A stretch of DNA of 64,000 bases from Maribacter caenipelagi (GTDB lineage: Bacteria; Bacteroidota; Bacteroidia; Flavobacteriales; Flavobacteriaceae), in assembly GCF_004364175.1 (NCBI RefSeq), contig NZ_SNZW01000013.1, forward strand, positions 372,001-436,000, given 5' to 3'. This document shows positions 17,083 to 25,324 of this stretch, in pieces. Under the pieces are notes generated by a model that saw only the letters and a program-made list of their open reading frames with translations, was not told where the DNA came from and did no database searches. The position numbers and the translations under genes were made by a program. Positions within the stretch are counted from its first letter, which is position 1. Every line of letters begins with the position of its first letter.

Positions 17083-18063
17083 TTAAAGTTTGTTTAACTT
17101 TTTTTCTTGCTTCTCTAATTTTCTGAAGTAGCCTCTAGTTAAAAAATTATGTTTTAGTGCTTCCATGTTTTCGTTGAATCTTTCTGTTCCTTGCTCAATA
17201 TTTTGCATGCTTCGCTCAAGTTGATTTACAAATAATGAGTCTTTAGCCAGGTAAGAAATAGCACCTTGTCCATCATTTATTTCTGCAATAATAAGGTTTA
17301 GGTTTTTAGACATTTGATCAATTTCTGAAGAGGTAGTCTCCAAGTTTTGAATAACATTTTTTATTCTTCTACCAGAAAGGGTATCATTTAATAAAACATC
17401 CGCAGTACTTTCCTTAAAATTAAATTGACCTACTATATCGTTCAAATTGGTAATAGTTGCATTTGCTTTATAACTTGTGTTTTTTAAATTAATAATAGTT
17501 TTATGCAAGTCGTTGGCCATTATGGTATCATTTAATAACCTACCTAGCGTTCCTTGCCCATTTGTAAGGGTCTTTGAAATCTTTAACAGATCGGCAGTTA
17601 ATAATGCGGCATTTTCATTGGTAATGCTCAATGTACTCATCATATCTTGTGTGCCTATTTTGTTTGAAGATAATAGCTGATCTCCAGGGCTTATTTTAGA
17701 AGAAATACCTTCACCTGGAATAATATTGATTAACATACTGCCAACCAGACCATTTGTGCCGATACTGGCAATGGCATTTTTTTTAATATGGTTACGCATA
17801 TTATCTTGTATAACCATACGAACCTGTATTGTGGTGTCGTTGATCATTTCTATGCCATTTACAGTGCCAACATTAATGCCGGAAAAGCGAACGTTATTTC
17901 CATTTTGGAGTCCGGTGGCATTTTTAAATACTGCCGTAATTTCAAATGTTTTACTGAACATATTCTGTCGATTTCCAATAAGATATGCTGCAATTAGAAG
18001 TAGTATAGTACCTAATACTACAAAAATGCCTAACCTTAAGTTTTCCAATTTTGTATTTGCCAT
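17083..18063 (-). CDS. mlaD: MlaD-like MCE-domain protein of a lipid transporter
   Basis: 326 residues. One N-terminal membrane anchor (about 10-28, GIFVVLGTILLLIAAYLIG), a single MCE domain (about 38-120) with VRFSGINVGTVNGIEM, then a long helical C-terminal part rich in Asn, Leu and Thr (for example GTLGRLLNDT) that in this family may form a channel. It would bind phospholipids on the periplasmic side. Third gene of the mlaE-mlaF-mlaD operon. No mlaC or mlaB is visible. Confidence 0.9.
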   Translation of the reverse strand: MANTKLENLRLGIFVVLGTILLLIAAYLIGNRQNMFSKTFEITAVFKNATGLQNGNNVRFSGINVGTVNGIEMINDTTIQVRMVIQDNMRNHIKKNAIASIGTNGLVGSMLINIIPGEGISSKISPGDQLLSSNKIGTQDMMSTLSITNENAALLTADLLKISKTLTNGQGTLGRLLNDTIMANDLHKTIINLKNTSYKANATITNLNDIVGQFNFKESTADVLLNDTLSGRRIKNVIQNLETTSSEIDQMSKNLNLIIAEINDGQGAISYLAKDSLFVNQLERSMQNIEQGTERFNENMEALKHNFLTRGYFRKLEKQEKKLNKL

Positions 18064-18067
18064 AATC

Positions 18068-18865
18068 TTATTTTTTAAAGAATGCTTCTACTTTTGGGTC
18101 TGTCGATGCCGATAATTCTGAATAAGTGCCTTCGGCATAATTAATGCCATCTACTAAAAGAACCATTCGTTCAGAAATTACTCTAGCACAATCCACATCA
18201 TGAGTGATTATTAAAGAACTGGTACCGTACTTTTTTTGAATACTTCTCATTAACTCAATTATTTCTTTTGCCGTTATTGGATCTAAACCACTTGTGGGCT
18301 CGTCGTATAGAATAATCTTTGGTTTCAAAATAAGTGTTCGTGCTAATGCTACACGCCTTTTCATACCACCGGAAAGTTCATCTGGCATTAAATTCATGGT
18401 ATGTGCCAAACCAACATTTTCCAAGGCTTCTAAAACTAGGGGAGTTGTATCTTTTACAATCCCCAATTTGTCTCGGTGCCGTCGCATTGGGAATTCTAAA
18501 TTCTCACGAACGGTCATGGAATCATACAAGGCACTGCCTTGAAATAGAAAACCGATATCTGAACGTAATTCATCTAAGGTTTGTCTATCTAACGTTGATA
18601 TTTCCTTGCCCATTACTTCAATATAGCCACTGTCAGGAGCCATTAACCCTACCAGACATTTGATCATTACCGATTTTCCAGAACCAGATTTTCCCATAAC
18701 AACTAGATTTTCACCTTCGTAAAGCACTAAGTTGAATCCATTTAAAACATGGTTCTCACCAAAACTCTTAGTAACGTTATTTAAGCGAATGACCGCTTTT
18801 TGTTCAAAATTGTCTTTCGATTTTTGATGTTCATTAGTTTTTATTTTGGGTGTATCCTTATTCAT
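18068..18865 (-). CDS. mlaF: MlaF-like ABC ATPase
   Basis: 265 residues from the ATG at 18865, directly after the mlaE stop. An alternative ATG at 18877 overlaps mlaE by about 10 bp. Walker A GKSGSGKS, signature LSGGM, Walker B IILYDEPTSGLDP, H-loop IITHD. The LSGGMKRRVALART stretch is typical of MlaF. It powers lipid movement between the membranes together with MlaE and MlaD. Confidence 0.93.
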   Translation of the reverse strand: MNKDTPKIKTNEHQKSKDNFEQKAVIRLNNVTKSFGENHVLNGFNLVLYEGENLVVMGKSGSGKSVMIKCLVGLMAPDSGYIEVMGKEISTLDRQTLDELRSDIGFLFQGSALYDSMTVRENLEFPMRRHRDKLGIVKDTTPLVLEALENVGLAHTMNLMPDELSGGMKRRVALARTLILKPKIILYDEPTSGLDPITAKEIIELMRSIQKKYGTSSLIITHDVDCARVISERMVLLVDGINYAEGTYSELSASTDPKVEAFFKK

Positions 18866-18866
18866 A

Positions 18867-19670
18867 TCATAGTTCATAGAAAATATCAGAAACGAATACC
18901 GCAATAAAATCGACTATAAATAATAATAGTGATGCCATGACAACGGCCGTGTTTGCAGATATACCAACACCTACTGTTCCTTTTTTACAATAATAGCCCT
19001 TAAAGCAACCTACTAGACCAATTACAAAACCAAAAAAGAATGATTTTATAGTTGCAGGTATTAAATCTCCAAAGCTGAGTGCATCAAAAACGGTATTAAA
19101 ATAGAGTTGAAAAGAAACTTGTCCTTTTAGATTCTCTACTAGCGCCGAACCTAGCAAGGCGATTAAATCTCCAAATACGATTAAAATGGGAATCATTAAT
19201 GTGGTGGCCAGAATTCGTGTTACCACTAAATACTTAAATGGGTTGGTACCAGATACTTCCATTGCATCAATCTGTTCTGTAACCCGCATAGAACCTAATT
19301 CTGCACCTATGCCCGAAGCAATTCTGCCAGCGCAAATTAGGGCGGTAATTACCGGTCCTATTTCCCTAACAATAGAAATACCGACCATATTCGGCATCAT
19401 AGATACTGCCCCAAATTGAATCATTGTAGGTCTAGACTGTAATGTTAGTACCAAACCTATAATAAAACCGGTCATACCTACTAACATTAAAGATCGGTTA
19501 CCCATTTGATAGCACTGTCGTAACAACTCTTTAAATTCAAAAGGCACAGAAAAAAGTTCTTTAAAAAAACGACGTGCGAAAAAAGACAGTTCTCCAATTT
19601 GAATAAAAAACTGTTTTAATCGCCCAAGTATTTTAGATATCTCAAATACTGAGGGTATACTCTCTGCCAT
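18867..19670 (-). CDS. mlaE: MlaE-like permease
   Basis: 267 residues from the ATG at 19670. A TTG at 19676 is inside the -7 element and is rejected. Several membrane segments. The family stretch is EIGPVITALICAGRIASGIGAELGSMRVTEQIDAM, followed by GTNPFKYLVVTRILATTL. It is the inner-membrane part of an Mla-type phospholipid transporter. The predicted transcription start falls on or next to the ATG, so the message may be leaderless. Confidence 0.93.
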   Translation of the reverse strand: MAESIPSVFEISKILGRLKQFFIQIGELSFFARRFFKELFSVPFEFKELLRQCYQMGNRSLMLVGMTGFIIGLVLTLQSRPTMIQFGAVSMMPNMVGISIVREIGPVITALICAGRIASGIGAELGSMRVTEQIDAMEVSGTNPFKYLVVTRILATTLMIPILIVFGDLIALLGSALVENLKGQVSFQLYFNTVFDALSFGDLIPATIKSFFFGFVIGLVGCFKGYYCKKGTVGVGISANTAVVMASLLLFIVDFIAVFVSDIFYEL

Positions 19671-19673
19671 ATT

Positions 19674-19716
19674 CAAATGTAAAAGGAAACTGTTGTTCTT
19701 AAAATGACTAATGTCA
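19674..19716 (-). promoter_or_regulatory. FNR-type operator (TGACTAATGTCA, 19705-19716) with perfect -7 TACATTTG
   Basis: The -7 element (complement, 19681-19674) is a full match to TAnnTTTG at exactly 29.5 bp. The ATG of mlaE at 19670 comes 3 nt after its last base. Confidence 0.7.
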
Positions 19717-19811
19717 TGGCAGACAATCGAGAGCAGTTATGATAAAGTTAATGGGTTTAAAATGTAAATAAGGCTAAACTAGCCTATTCAAAAGATTTAT
19801 TTAAAACCAAA

Positions 19812-19842
19812 AAACCCTGCAAATTTAATATTTGCAGGGTTT
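19812..19842 (-). terminator. intrinsic terminator next to a tRNA remnant
   Basis: Positions 19812-19824 pair perfectly over 13 bp with 19830-19842. Leftward it is followed by TTTTGGTTTT. It would end a minus-strand RNA coming from the tRNA-like piece on its right. Confidence 0.7.
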
Positions 19843-19850
19843 GGATTCTT

Positions 19851-19865
19851 GTGACCTCAACGGGA
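19851..19865 (-). repeat. tRNA 3'-end remnant, possible attachment-site scar
   Basis: GTGACCTCAACGGGA matches 13 of 15 bases of the 3' end of the tRNA-Arg gene at 25174-25188 and looks like acceptor plus half of a T-arm. The rest of a tRNA is missing to the right. It marks the left edge of a region with different base composition. Confidence 0.4.
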
Positions 19866-20069
19866 CAGAGTTCTAACTTTTTGAAGGAAGATATTAAGAT
19901 TATTATCGATAAATCATTTCATATTAGAAGTGCTTGATTTTAATTCATTTAAGAAGTTTTATGTTTTAAATTACCCGAAATGGTTTTGTTTTAAAAAAAG
20001 TTCCTTTCGCGGGACGGCTTGAAATATCAAAGTTGGGTAGGGATAGAGAATGAAACTTGTCCGCTGCAA

Positions 20070-20282
20070 TTAATCGGCCTTACCAACAAATTCGTGCGGG
20101 TATACTATGTGTCGGATATTTAATTGTAGCTGATTTTTTTCACCGCAGACGAATGCTACACCATCGGCCCTGGCTAAGATTTCGGCTTGGCAAATCCGCA
20201 AGGGTTTTCCAAGATCGGAATCCAGCCGCTTTTTTAAAGTTAAGGTTTTTGGTTTTTCAAGGGAAAGCTGAATTATGGCCAA
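20070..20282 (-). pseudogene. thioesterase-like fragment (uncertain)
   Basis: 70 residues. GKPLRICQAEILARADGVAFV resembles the last strands of a PaaI/DUF4442-type hot-dog thioesterase. The active-site half is missing, so this may be a broken gene left by an insertion. It lies 18 bp behind the SDR gene on the same strand. It could also be chance. The rest of 19866-20069 shows nothing I can name. Confidence 0.3.
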
Positions 20283-20300
20283 CTTAAGTGAGCTGCCTTT

Positions 20301-21053
20301 TTAGTGGATACTATATCCCCCATCAACCACAAGCGTATGTCCAATTACTAGACTTGCAGAATCACTGCAAAGCCAAAGTACGGCATTGGCAATTTCCTCT
20401 GAACGACCTAAACGACCTATCGGAACGTCTTTCAACATTTCATTTATTGCGTCTCCTTGTCCGTCCGCTATCATTTGGTCGGCCATTGCAGTATGAATTA
20501 GTCCCGGGCAAATGGTATTTATTCGAATTCCTTGTGAAGCGTATTCCAATGCCGCACTTTTTGTGAGTCCGATTACTCCGTGTTTTGAAGCGTGATAAGT
20601 TCCTCTTTGTGCGCCACCTAAAATTCCTCCAATTGAAGAACAATTCACGATTGCGCCACTTTTTTGTTTACGCATTTGCTGTAGTTCGTATTTCATACAA
20701 CTCCAGACACCTCGAAGGTTAATATTCATTACTCTGTCAAAATCCTCACGCGTTTGGTCTGCAGCATCTGCAAGGGCATTTTGTACGCCTGCATTATTAT
20801 AAGCAGCGTCAATTCTTCCAAATGTTTTTACAGTTTTTTCAATCATGGCTTTAACCTGCTCGTCATCAGATACATCACAAGCAATGGCAAGCGTAGTAAA
20901 TCCTTTGTCCGATAGTTTTTGAGATGCAATATTTACTGCATTTTCGTCCCAGTCGGCTAAAACTATAGATGCTCCAGCTTCGCCAAATACTTTTGCCGTT
21001 GCAAATCCCAATCCTGATGCAGCTCCTGTAACAAGTGCTATTTTTCCTTTCAT
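20301..21053 (-). CDS. short-chain dehydrogenase/reductase
   Basis: 250 residues, classical SDR. Cofactor motif TGAASGLG near residue 10, ADWDE after beta-2 (Asp there favours NAD), NNAG near 89, catalytic Ser-Tyr-Lys in NCSSIGG and TYHASKHG, and the end VIGHTLVVDGGYS. Complete and of normal length. The substrate is unknown. It is divergent from the AraC regulator. Confidence 0.92.
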   Translation of the reverse strand: MKGKIALVTGAASGLGFATAKVFGEAGASIVLADWDENAVNIASQKLSDKGFTTLAIACDVSDDEQVKAMIEKTVKTFGRIDAAYNNAGVQNALADAADQTREDFDRVMNINLRGVWSCMKYELQQMRKQKSGAIVNCSSIGGILGGAQRGTYHASKHGVIGLTKSAALEYASQGIRINTICPGLIHTAMADQMIADGQGDAINEMLKDVPIGRLGRSEEIANAVLWLCSDSASLVIGHTLVVDGGYSIH

Positions 21054-21326
21054 AATAGTTATATAGTTTTATAGGTCTTTTTATTAGGTTGCACAAAAGC
21101 GAATATAGTTATCAATCAGTACACGCCTATTTAGTAAATGATTATATCCAACTTTGAGCCCCAGGCTATGATTTTTGGAGTACAATAAAAACGGCTGATT
21201 GCTCATAGAGTTTGGTAAAATAGGCAAAATTACCGAAAAACTCTCCTTTGCGGTACTCTTGATAAACATAAAAAAAAATAAATGAAACTTAGCGTATGTG
21301 CGTATAAATCTCCCTAACATTGGCTA

Positions 21327-21345
21327 ACTTTTTAGTTTGATTTTC
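21327..21345 (+). promoter_or_regulatory. 19-bp repeated promoter element, copy 1 (before araC)
   Basis: ACTTTTTAGTTTGATTTTC occurs identically at 22243-22261. It contains TTAGTTTG, a near -7 element, 14-20 bp before the ATG at 21359. The rest of the 305-bp SDR-AraC divergent gap (21054-21358) shows nothing else I can name; a 78-residue frame there looks non-coding. Confidence 0.55.
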
Positions 21346-21358
21346 ATAATTTAGGGAC

Positions 21359-22228
21359 ATGAAGATTAGAACGACAACACCCTCCCAAGAGTTCGTGACC
21401 GATTTAAAGCTAAAGGGCTTTAAGGTCATCAAAATCGAACCGACGGCAAAGGGATATATCGAATATACCCGAAGGGACTTCTACAAAATGGCTCTGGTAA
21501 AGGGCAAGGTCAAAGTGCATCAGGCAAACGAGCATTTTGTCTTTGAGGGTGCGTACCTGCGGTTTTCCAACCCCCATCTTCCGTATTCCTCCGAAGTATT
21601 GTCTAAAAACTATGAAGGCTATGCGTGTTTCTTCATAGAGGAATTTCTAAATCCGGGACGTCATTCAAAGAGCCTTCAACAATCCCCGATATTCAGGATA
21701 GGGGCCGCCCCGGCGGTTGAACTTAATGAACGTCAATGGGACAGCATGGCCGACATTTTTGAAAGATTGTTATCGGAACAAGACCAGAACCATGATTTTA
21801 AGGTGGACATTATACGCACCTACATTACCCTGCTTATTCAAGAGGCCTTGAAGATGGATTCCTTTCAGGCGGATAAACCTTATCAAAAGGCTCCGTTAAG
21901 AATTACAGCTAGATTTTTGGAGCTTATAGAGCAACAATACCCAATAGTAAGTCCGGACCGACCGGTACAGCTTCGGACGGCTATGGACTTTGCCAGGCAT
22001 CTTTCCGTACACGTCAACTACCTGAACCGCATGGTCAAGGATACCACAGGAAAGACCAGTACCGAACATATTGCAGAACGTGTTGTTGGCGAGGCAAAGG
22101 CCTTATTAAAACATACGGATTGGAATATTTCAGAAATTGCCCATGCCTTGGGTTTCGAGTACCCGAACTACTTTAATGCCTTTTTTAAAAAGAGAACTGG
22201 GGCCATACCCAAATCCTTCCGGCAATAA
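21359..22228 (+). CDS. AraC-family transcription regulator
   Basis: 289 residues. N-terminal cupin-like sensing part (about 20-150), then a C-terminal double helix-turn-helix: FARHLSVHVNYLNRMVKDTTGKTSTEHI and ISEIAHALGFEYPNYFNAFFKKRTGAIPKSFR. It is flanked by an SDR and a quinohemoprotein dehydrogenase, which it may control. The same 19-bp element precedes it and the dehydrogenase, hinting at shared control. Codon use is richer in GC than the flanking genome. Confidence 0.92.
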   Translation: MKIRTTTPSQEFVTDLKLKGFKVIKIEPTAKGYIEYTRRDFYKMALVKGKVKVHQANEHFVFEGAYLRFSNPHLPYSSEVLSKNYEGYACFFIEEFLNPGRHSKSLQQSPIFRIGAAPAVELNERQWDSMADIFERLLSEQDQNHDFKVDIIRTYITLLIQEALKMDSFQADKPYQKAPLRITARFLELIEQQYPIVSPDRPVQLRTAMDFARHLSVHVNYLNRMVKDTTGKTSTEHIAERVVGEAKALLKHTDWNISEIAHALGFEYPNYFNAFFKKRTGAIPKSFRQ

Positions 22229-22242
22229 TATTTGAAATACTT

Positions 22243-22261
22243 ACTTTTTAGTTTGATTTTC
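22243..22261 (+). promoter_or_regulatory. 19-bp repeated promoter element, copy 2 (before the dehydrogenase)
   Basis: Identical to 21327-21345. It lies 14 bp after the araC stop and 58 bp before the ATG at 22320. Confidence 0.55.
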
Positions 22262-22319
22262 TGAATTTTGTTTGTTCTGTCTATTATAATTTTATGGGAT
22301 GGAACAATTACCGAGGAAA

Positions 22320-24470
22320 ATGAAAAAACGAACTAGAGTAAAAACATTAAGAGGCACCTTTGTGATGTCCATATTACTTTGTTTCTTAGGCTGTGCGACC
22401 GAAGAAAAAAAAGAAAATGGGTCGTGGGCCTATCATCGAGGGGATGCGGCAAGCTCAAATTACTCCACTTTGGACGAAATCAATCCCTCGAACGTGGCCC
22501 GATTACAACCGGTTTGGACGTTTAACATAAAGGACATGTCTGCGGATGCCCGCCCCGGACTGAGCCAATGCACGCCCATCATTGTCGATGGTGCACTTTA
22601 TACCGTATCCGCAAAAGGATGGCTCTATGCCTTGGATGCCAAAACAGGGGATCAAATCTGGTCCTTCGACCCTTTTGATGGAGGGGAAGGTGGTGGCACC
22701 GTCCGTGGAGTTTCCTATTGGGAAAGTGGCGAAGATAAGCGTATTATTTTCGGGTCAGGGGACCGTCTTTTGGCCGTGAACGCCCAAAACGGAAAACGCG
22801 TTGGGGAATTTGGGGACAATGGAGGCGTGGATTTAAAGATCGGTCTTCGCGATGACCCGAAGGACCTCTTTATCGCCCTGACGACCCCGGGAATCGTTTA
22901 TAAAGATCTTATTATTGTAGGTGGCAGGTTGCAGGACCTGTACGGTTCGCCCCCTGGATATATCCGGGCCTACGACTGCCGCACGGGAGAACTGGTCTGG
23001 ACGTTCCATACCATACCACTTCCCGGAGAACCCGGATATGAGACGTGGCCGAAGGAGGCCTATAAAACGGCGGGAGGCGTAAACAACTGGGCGGGCATGA
23101 GCCTTGACAGTGAACGCGATATGGTCTTCATCTCGTTGGGTTCGCCATCCTACGATTTTTACGGGGCCGACCGTCTGGGCGAGAACCTATATGGTAATTG
23201 CGTTTTGGCGTTGAAGGCCTCCACGGGGGAATATGTCTGGCATTACCAGACCGTGCACCATGATGTTTGGGATTACGATCTACCGGCCCCTCCAAATTTG
23301 GTTACCCTAAATCGGGACGGCAAAAAAATCGATGCGGTGGCCCAGATTACCAAACAAGGGTTTGTTTTTGTTCTGGATCGGGAAACGGGGGAATCCCTTT
23401 TTCCCGTCGAGGAACGAAAAGTTCCACCTTCCTATATGCCAGGGGAAGAAGCTTGGCCTACGCAACCCTTTCCGCTCAAACCCGAACCGTATGCACGGCA
23501 GACTTTTACAGAGGAAGAATTGGCCAATTACAGCGAAGACAACCATGATTCCCTTTTAAAAAAGTTCCGCTCGCTTCGATACGAGGGAATGTTCACGCCC
23601 CCCGACCTGAAAGGCACATTTATGTTTCCTGGCACAAGGGGCGGGGCGCAATGGGGCGGAGCGGCCTTTGACAAGGAAACTTCGACTCTTTTTATCCGTT
23701 CCATGGATGCTGCAGAGCTCATCACTATCGTTGAGGAAAAAATTGATGTGGGTGCGAACGCTTCGCTGATGGAACAAGGGGCGGCTCTCTATGGCTCTTA
23801 TTGTGCCTCTTGCCATGGCCCTGAGAAAAAAGGAAGTGATGTGTATCCCTCCCTGATCGATATCGGTTCAAGGTTGTCCAAGGAGATAATCAACCAAAAG
23901 ATCATGAACGGTGTCGGTATGATGCCCGGGTACTCCAGTATATTCGACGAAGGCCAACAAGAAGCGATAATGGCCTATATGCTCGAACTGGAGGGAGGTT
24001 CCAGTACAACGGCCAATAAAACCGTCGTCGACAACAGTACCGAGGAAACAAGATACCTGAACACCACGGGCTATACGACTTGGACGGATTCCGAGGGGAG
24101 GCCAGCGGTAAAACCGCCTTGGGGCGCTTTGAACGCCCTGAACCTATCGACAGGGGAATATTATTGGAAAGTTCCTTTGGGCAACTACGAGGAACTTCAG
24201 GAAGCAGGAGCGCCGCCCACGGGACAGGAAGGCAAGTCGGGGCCAGTAGTTACCGCTGGAGGGCTGATATTTATAAGTGGTTCGGAAGATAAACAATTGC
24301 GCGCCATCGATAAGGCAACAGGGGAAACCCTTTGGCAGACTACCCTTCCGGCCATGGCCAACGCTACCGCCTGTACCTACGAAGTGGAAGGAAAACAGTT
24401 TGTAACGATTTCAGTTGGAGGAACCAAGGAAAATCCATCGGGTTCTGTGATGGCGTTTGCGCTGCCATGA
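22320..24470 (+). CDS. PQQ-dependent quinohemoprotein dehydrogenase lipoprotein
   Basis: 716 residues from the ATG at 22320, which has GAGG 4 bp upstream. An ATG at 22299 would add 7 residues. The signal MSILLCFLGCAT ends in a lipobox Cys. PQQ beta-propeller repeats (LYALDAKTGDQIWSF, VLDRETGESLF, LRAIDKATGETLW) are interrupted by a c-type cytochrome domain with CASCH near residue 494 and distal Met in GVGMMPGYSS. It oxidises an alcohol or sugar outside the cytoplasm and passes electrons to its own haem. The substrate is unknown. GC is high compared with the neighbours, a sign of transfer. Confidence 0.92.
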   Translation: MKKRTRVKTLRGTFVMSILLCFLGCATEEKKENGSWAYHRGDAASSNYSTLDEINPSNVARLQPVWTFNIKDMSADARPGLSQCTPIIVDGALYTVSAKGWLYALDAKTGDQIWSFDPFDGGEGGGTVRGVSYWESGEDKRIIFGSGDRLLAVNAQNGKRVGEFGDNGGVDLKIGLRDDPKDLFIALTTPGIVYKDLIIVGGRLQDLYGSPPGYIRAYDCRTGELVWTFHTIPLPGEPGYETWPKEAYKTAGGVNNWAGMSLDSERDMVFISLGSPSYDFYGADRLGENLYGNCVLALKASTGEYVWHYQTVHHDVWDYDLPAPPNLVTLNRDGKKIDAVAQITKQGFVFVLDRETGESLFPVEERKVPPSYMPGEEAWPTQPFPLKPEPYARQTFTEEELANYSEDNHDSLLKKFRSLRYEGMFTPPDLKGTFMFPGTRGGAQWGGAAFDKETSTLFIRSMDAAELITIVEEKIDVGANASLMEQGAALYGSYCASCHGPEKKGSDVYPSLIDIGSRLSKEIINQKIMNGVGMMPGYSSIFDEGQQEAIMAYMLELEGGSSTTANKTVVDNSTEETRYLNTTGYTTWTDSEGRPAVKPPWGALNALNLSTGEYYWKVPLGNYEELQEAGAPPTGQEGKSGPVVTAGGLIFISGSEDKQLRAIDKATGETLWQTTLPAMANATACTYEVEGKQFVTISVGGTKENPSGSVMAFALP

Positions 24471-25143
24471 TTTGAGCTGAAATTGAACCAGGTAATAAAA
24501 AAAGTTTGAGTCCCAAAAAAACGCCGATTTACGGAGCATCACGTTGGGGTAAGAAGCAAATCTATTATTAGTCCCATTTTCCGTCCTTTTTAGTAGTTTC
24601 GTTAATAGGCCTTTTACGGTACACTTGAAATTTACAAAACCCCCTGGTCGGCAAGATGCCCAATTCGTTATTTGTGATAATTCCAATCATTTATATTCAG
24701 TCAATCCTGTTAGGTTGAGATTCTTCATAATAGATTTCCAATCAAGTAATAACTTTTTTAATAATCAATTTTAAGAATTTTTAATGGTCCATTTGAGCTT
24801 AAATTTCTTTTATTGGACCACCCATTACACCACCAGTTACACCACCTATTTAAAGAAGTTGATTTTGATGAAAAGAGGACACTGCTCGATTCAATTTTAA
24901 GTTCTGTTTCTTCCTCATATTTAAATAACATATGCTATTACTAGCTGAAGAAGTAAAAGTTCAAATTACAAAAATACTGATAATCAATACTTTAGATTGG
25001 ATTGTCCTTTTAAGGTGACACTTGGGGATTCAAACTTTTAAAACGATGATATTCAAATACTTACCGTTATCCAAAACTCAAAGACCCTGGAGGGAACAGT
25101 TCAAACTAACTTATTGTACATGATTGATTATCAACAAAATAAA
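24471..25143. other. gene-free region with tRNA-like scraps
   Basis: About 670 bp without a supportable gene. A 91-residue frame overlapping the dehydrogenase end is not convincing. Two pieces recall tRNA T-arms: GTGACACTTGGGGATTCAAA (25015-25034), and GAGGGAACAGTTCAAACT (25090-25107). They may be debris of earlier insertions at tRNA genes. Confidence 0.3.
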
Positions 25144-25170
25144 AAGAGACAAACGTGAAGTTTGTCTCTT
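25144..25170 (-). terminator. terminator of tRNA-Arg
   Basis: AAGAGACAAAC (25144-25154) pairs with GTTTGTCTCTT (25160-25170). Leftward it is followed by a U-rich tract, 4 bp after the tRNA end. Confidence 0.75.
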
Positions 25171-25174
25171 ATCG

Positions 25175-25248
25175 TGACCTCGACAGGATTCAAACCTGTA
25201 ACCTCTTGAGCCGTAATCAAGTGCGCTATTCAGTTGCGCCACGAGGCC
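25175..25248 (-). tRNA. tRNA-Arg(ACG)
   Basis: 74 nt on the complement. Acceptor GGCCTCG pairs with CGAGGTC (one G-U). D stem GCGC/GCGC. Anticodon stem CTTGA/TCAAG with loop TTACGGC, anticodon ACG. T arm ACAGG-TTTGAAT-CCTGT. Discriminator A, CCA not encoded. A plus-strand frame across it is a shadow. Confidence 0.93.
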
Positions 25249-25324
25249 ATTTTGATTTTTCCCTTAACGGGGTGCAAATATATTTCTTTTTACATTTACC
25301 ACAAAATAAAGAACACAATATTAA

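Noticed and set aside
20057-20287. 76-residue plus-strand frame
   Set aside because: Arg/Pro-rich with no protein-like pattern; antisense to the thioesterase-like fragment.
21084-21320. 78-residue minus-strand frame between SDR and AraC
   Set aside because: It occupies the divergent promoter region, has no recognisable motif and ends inside likely control sequence.
23267-23816. Several Gly/Arg-rich frames inside the dehydrogenase gene
   Set aside because: Shadows caused by high GC in a real 716-residue gene.
24411-24686. 91-residue minus-strand frame at the dehydrogenase end
   Set aside because: Overlaps the true gene antisense and has a low-complexity, unfolded look.
24815-24855. Repeated ATTACACCACCAGTTACACCACC stretch
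   Set aside because: Too short and isolated to be an array; not CRISPR, with no repeat-spacer pattern.
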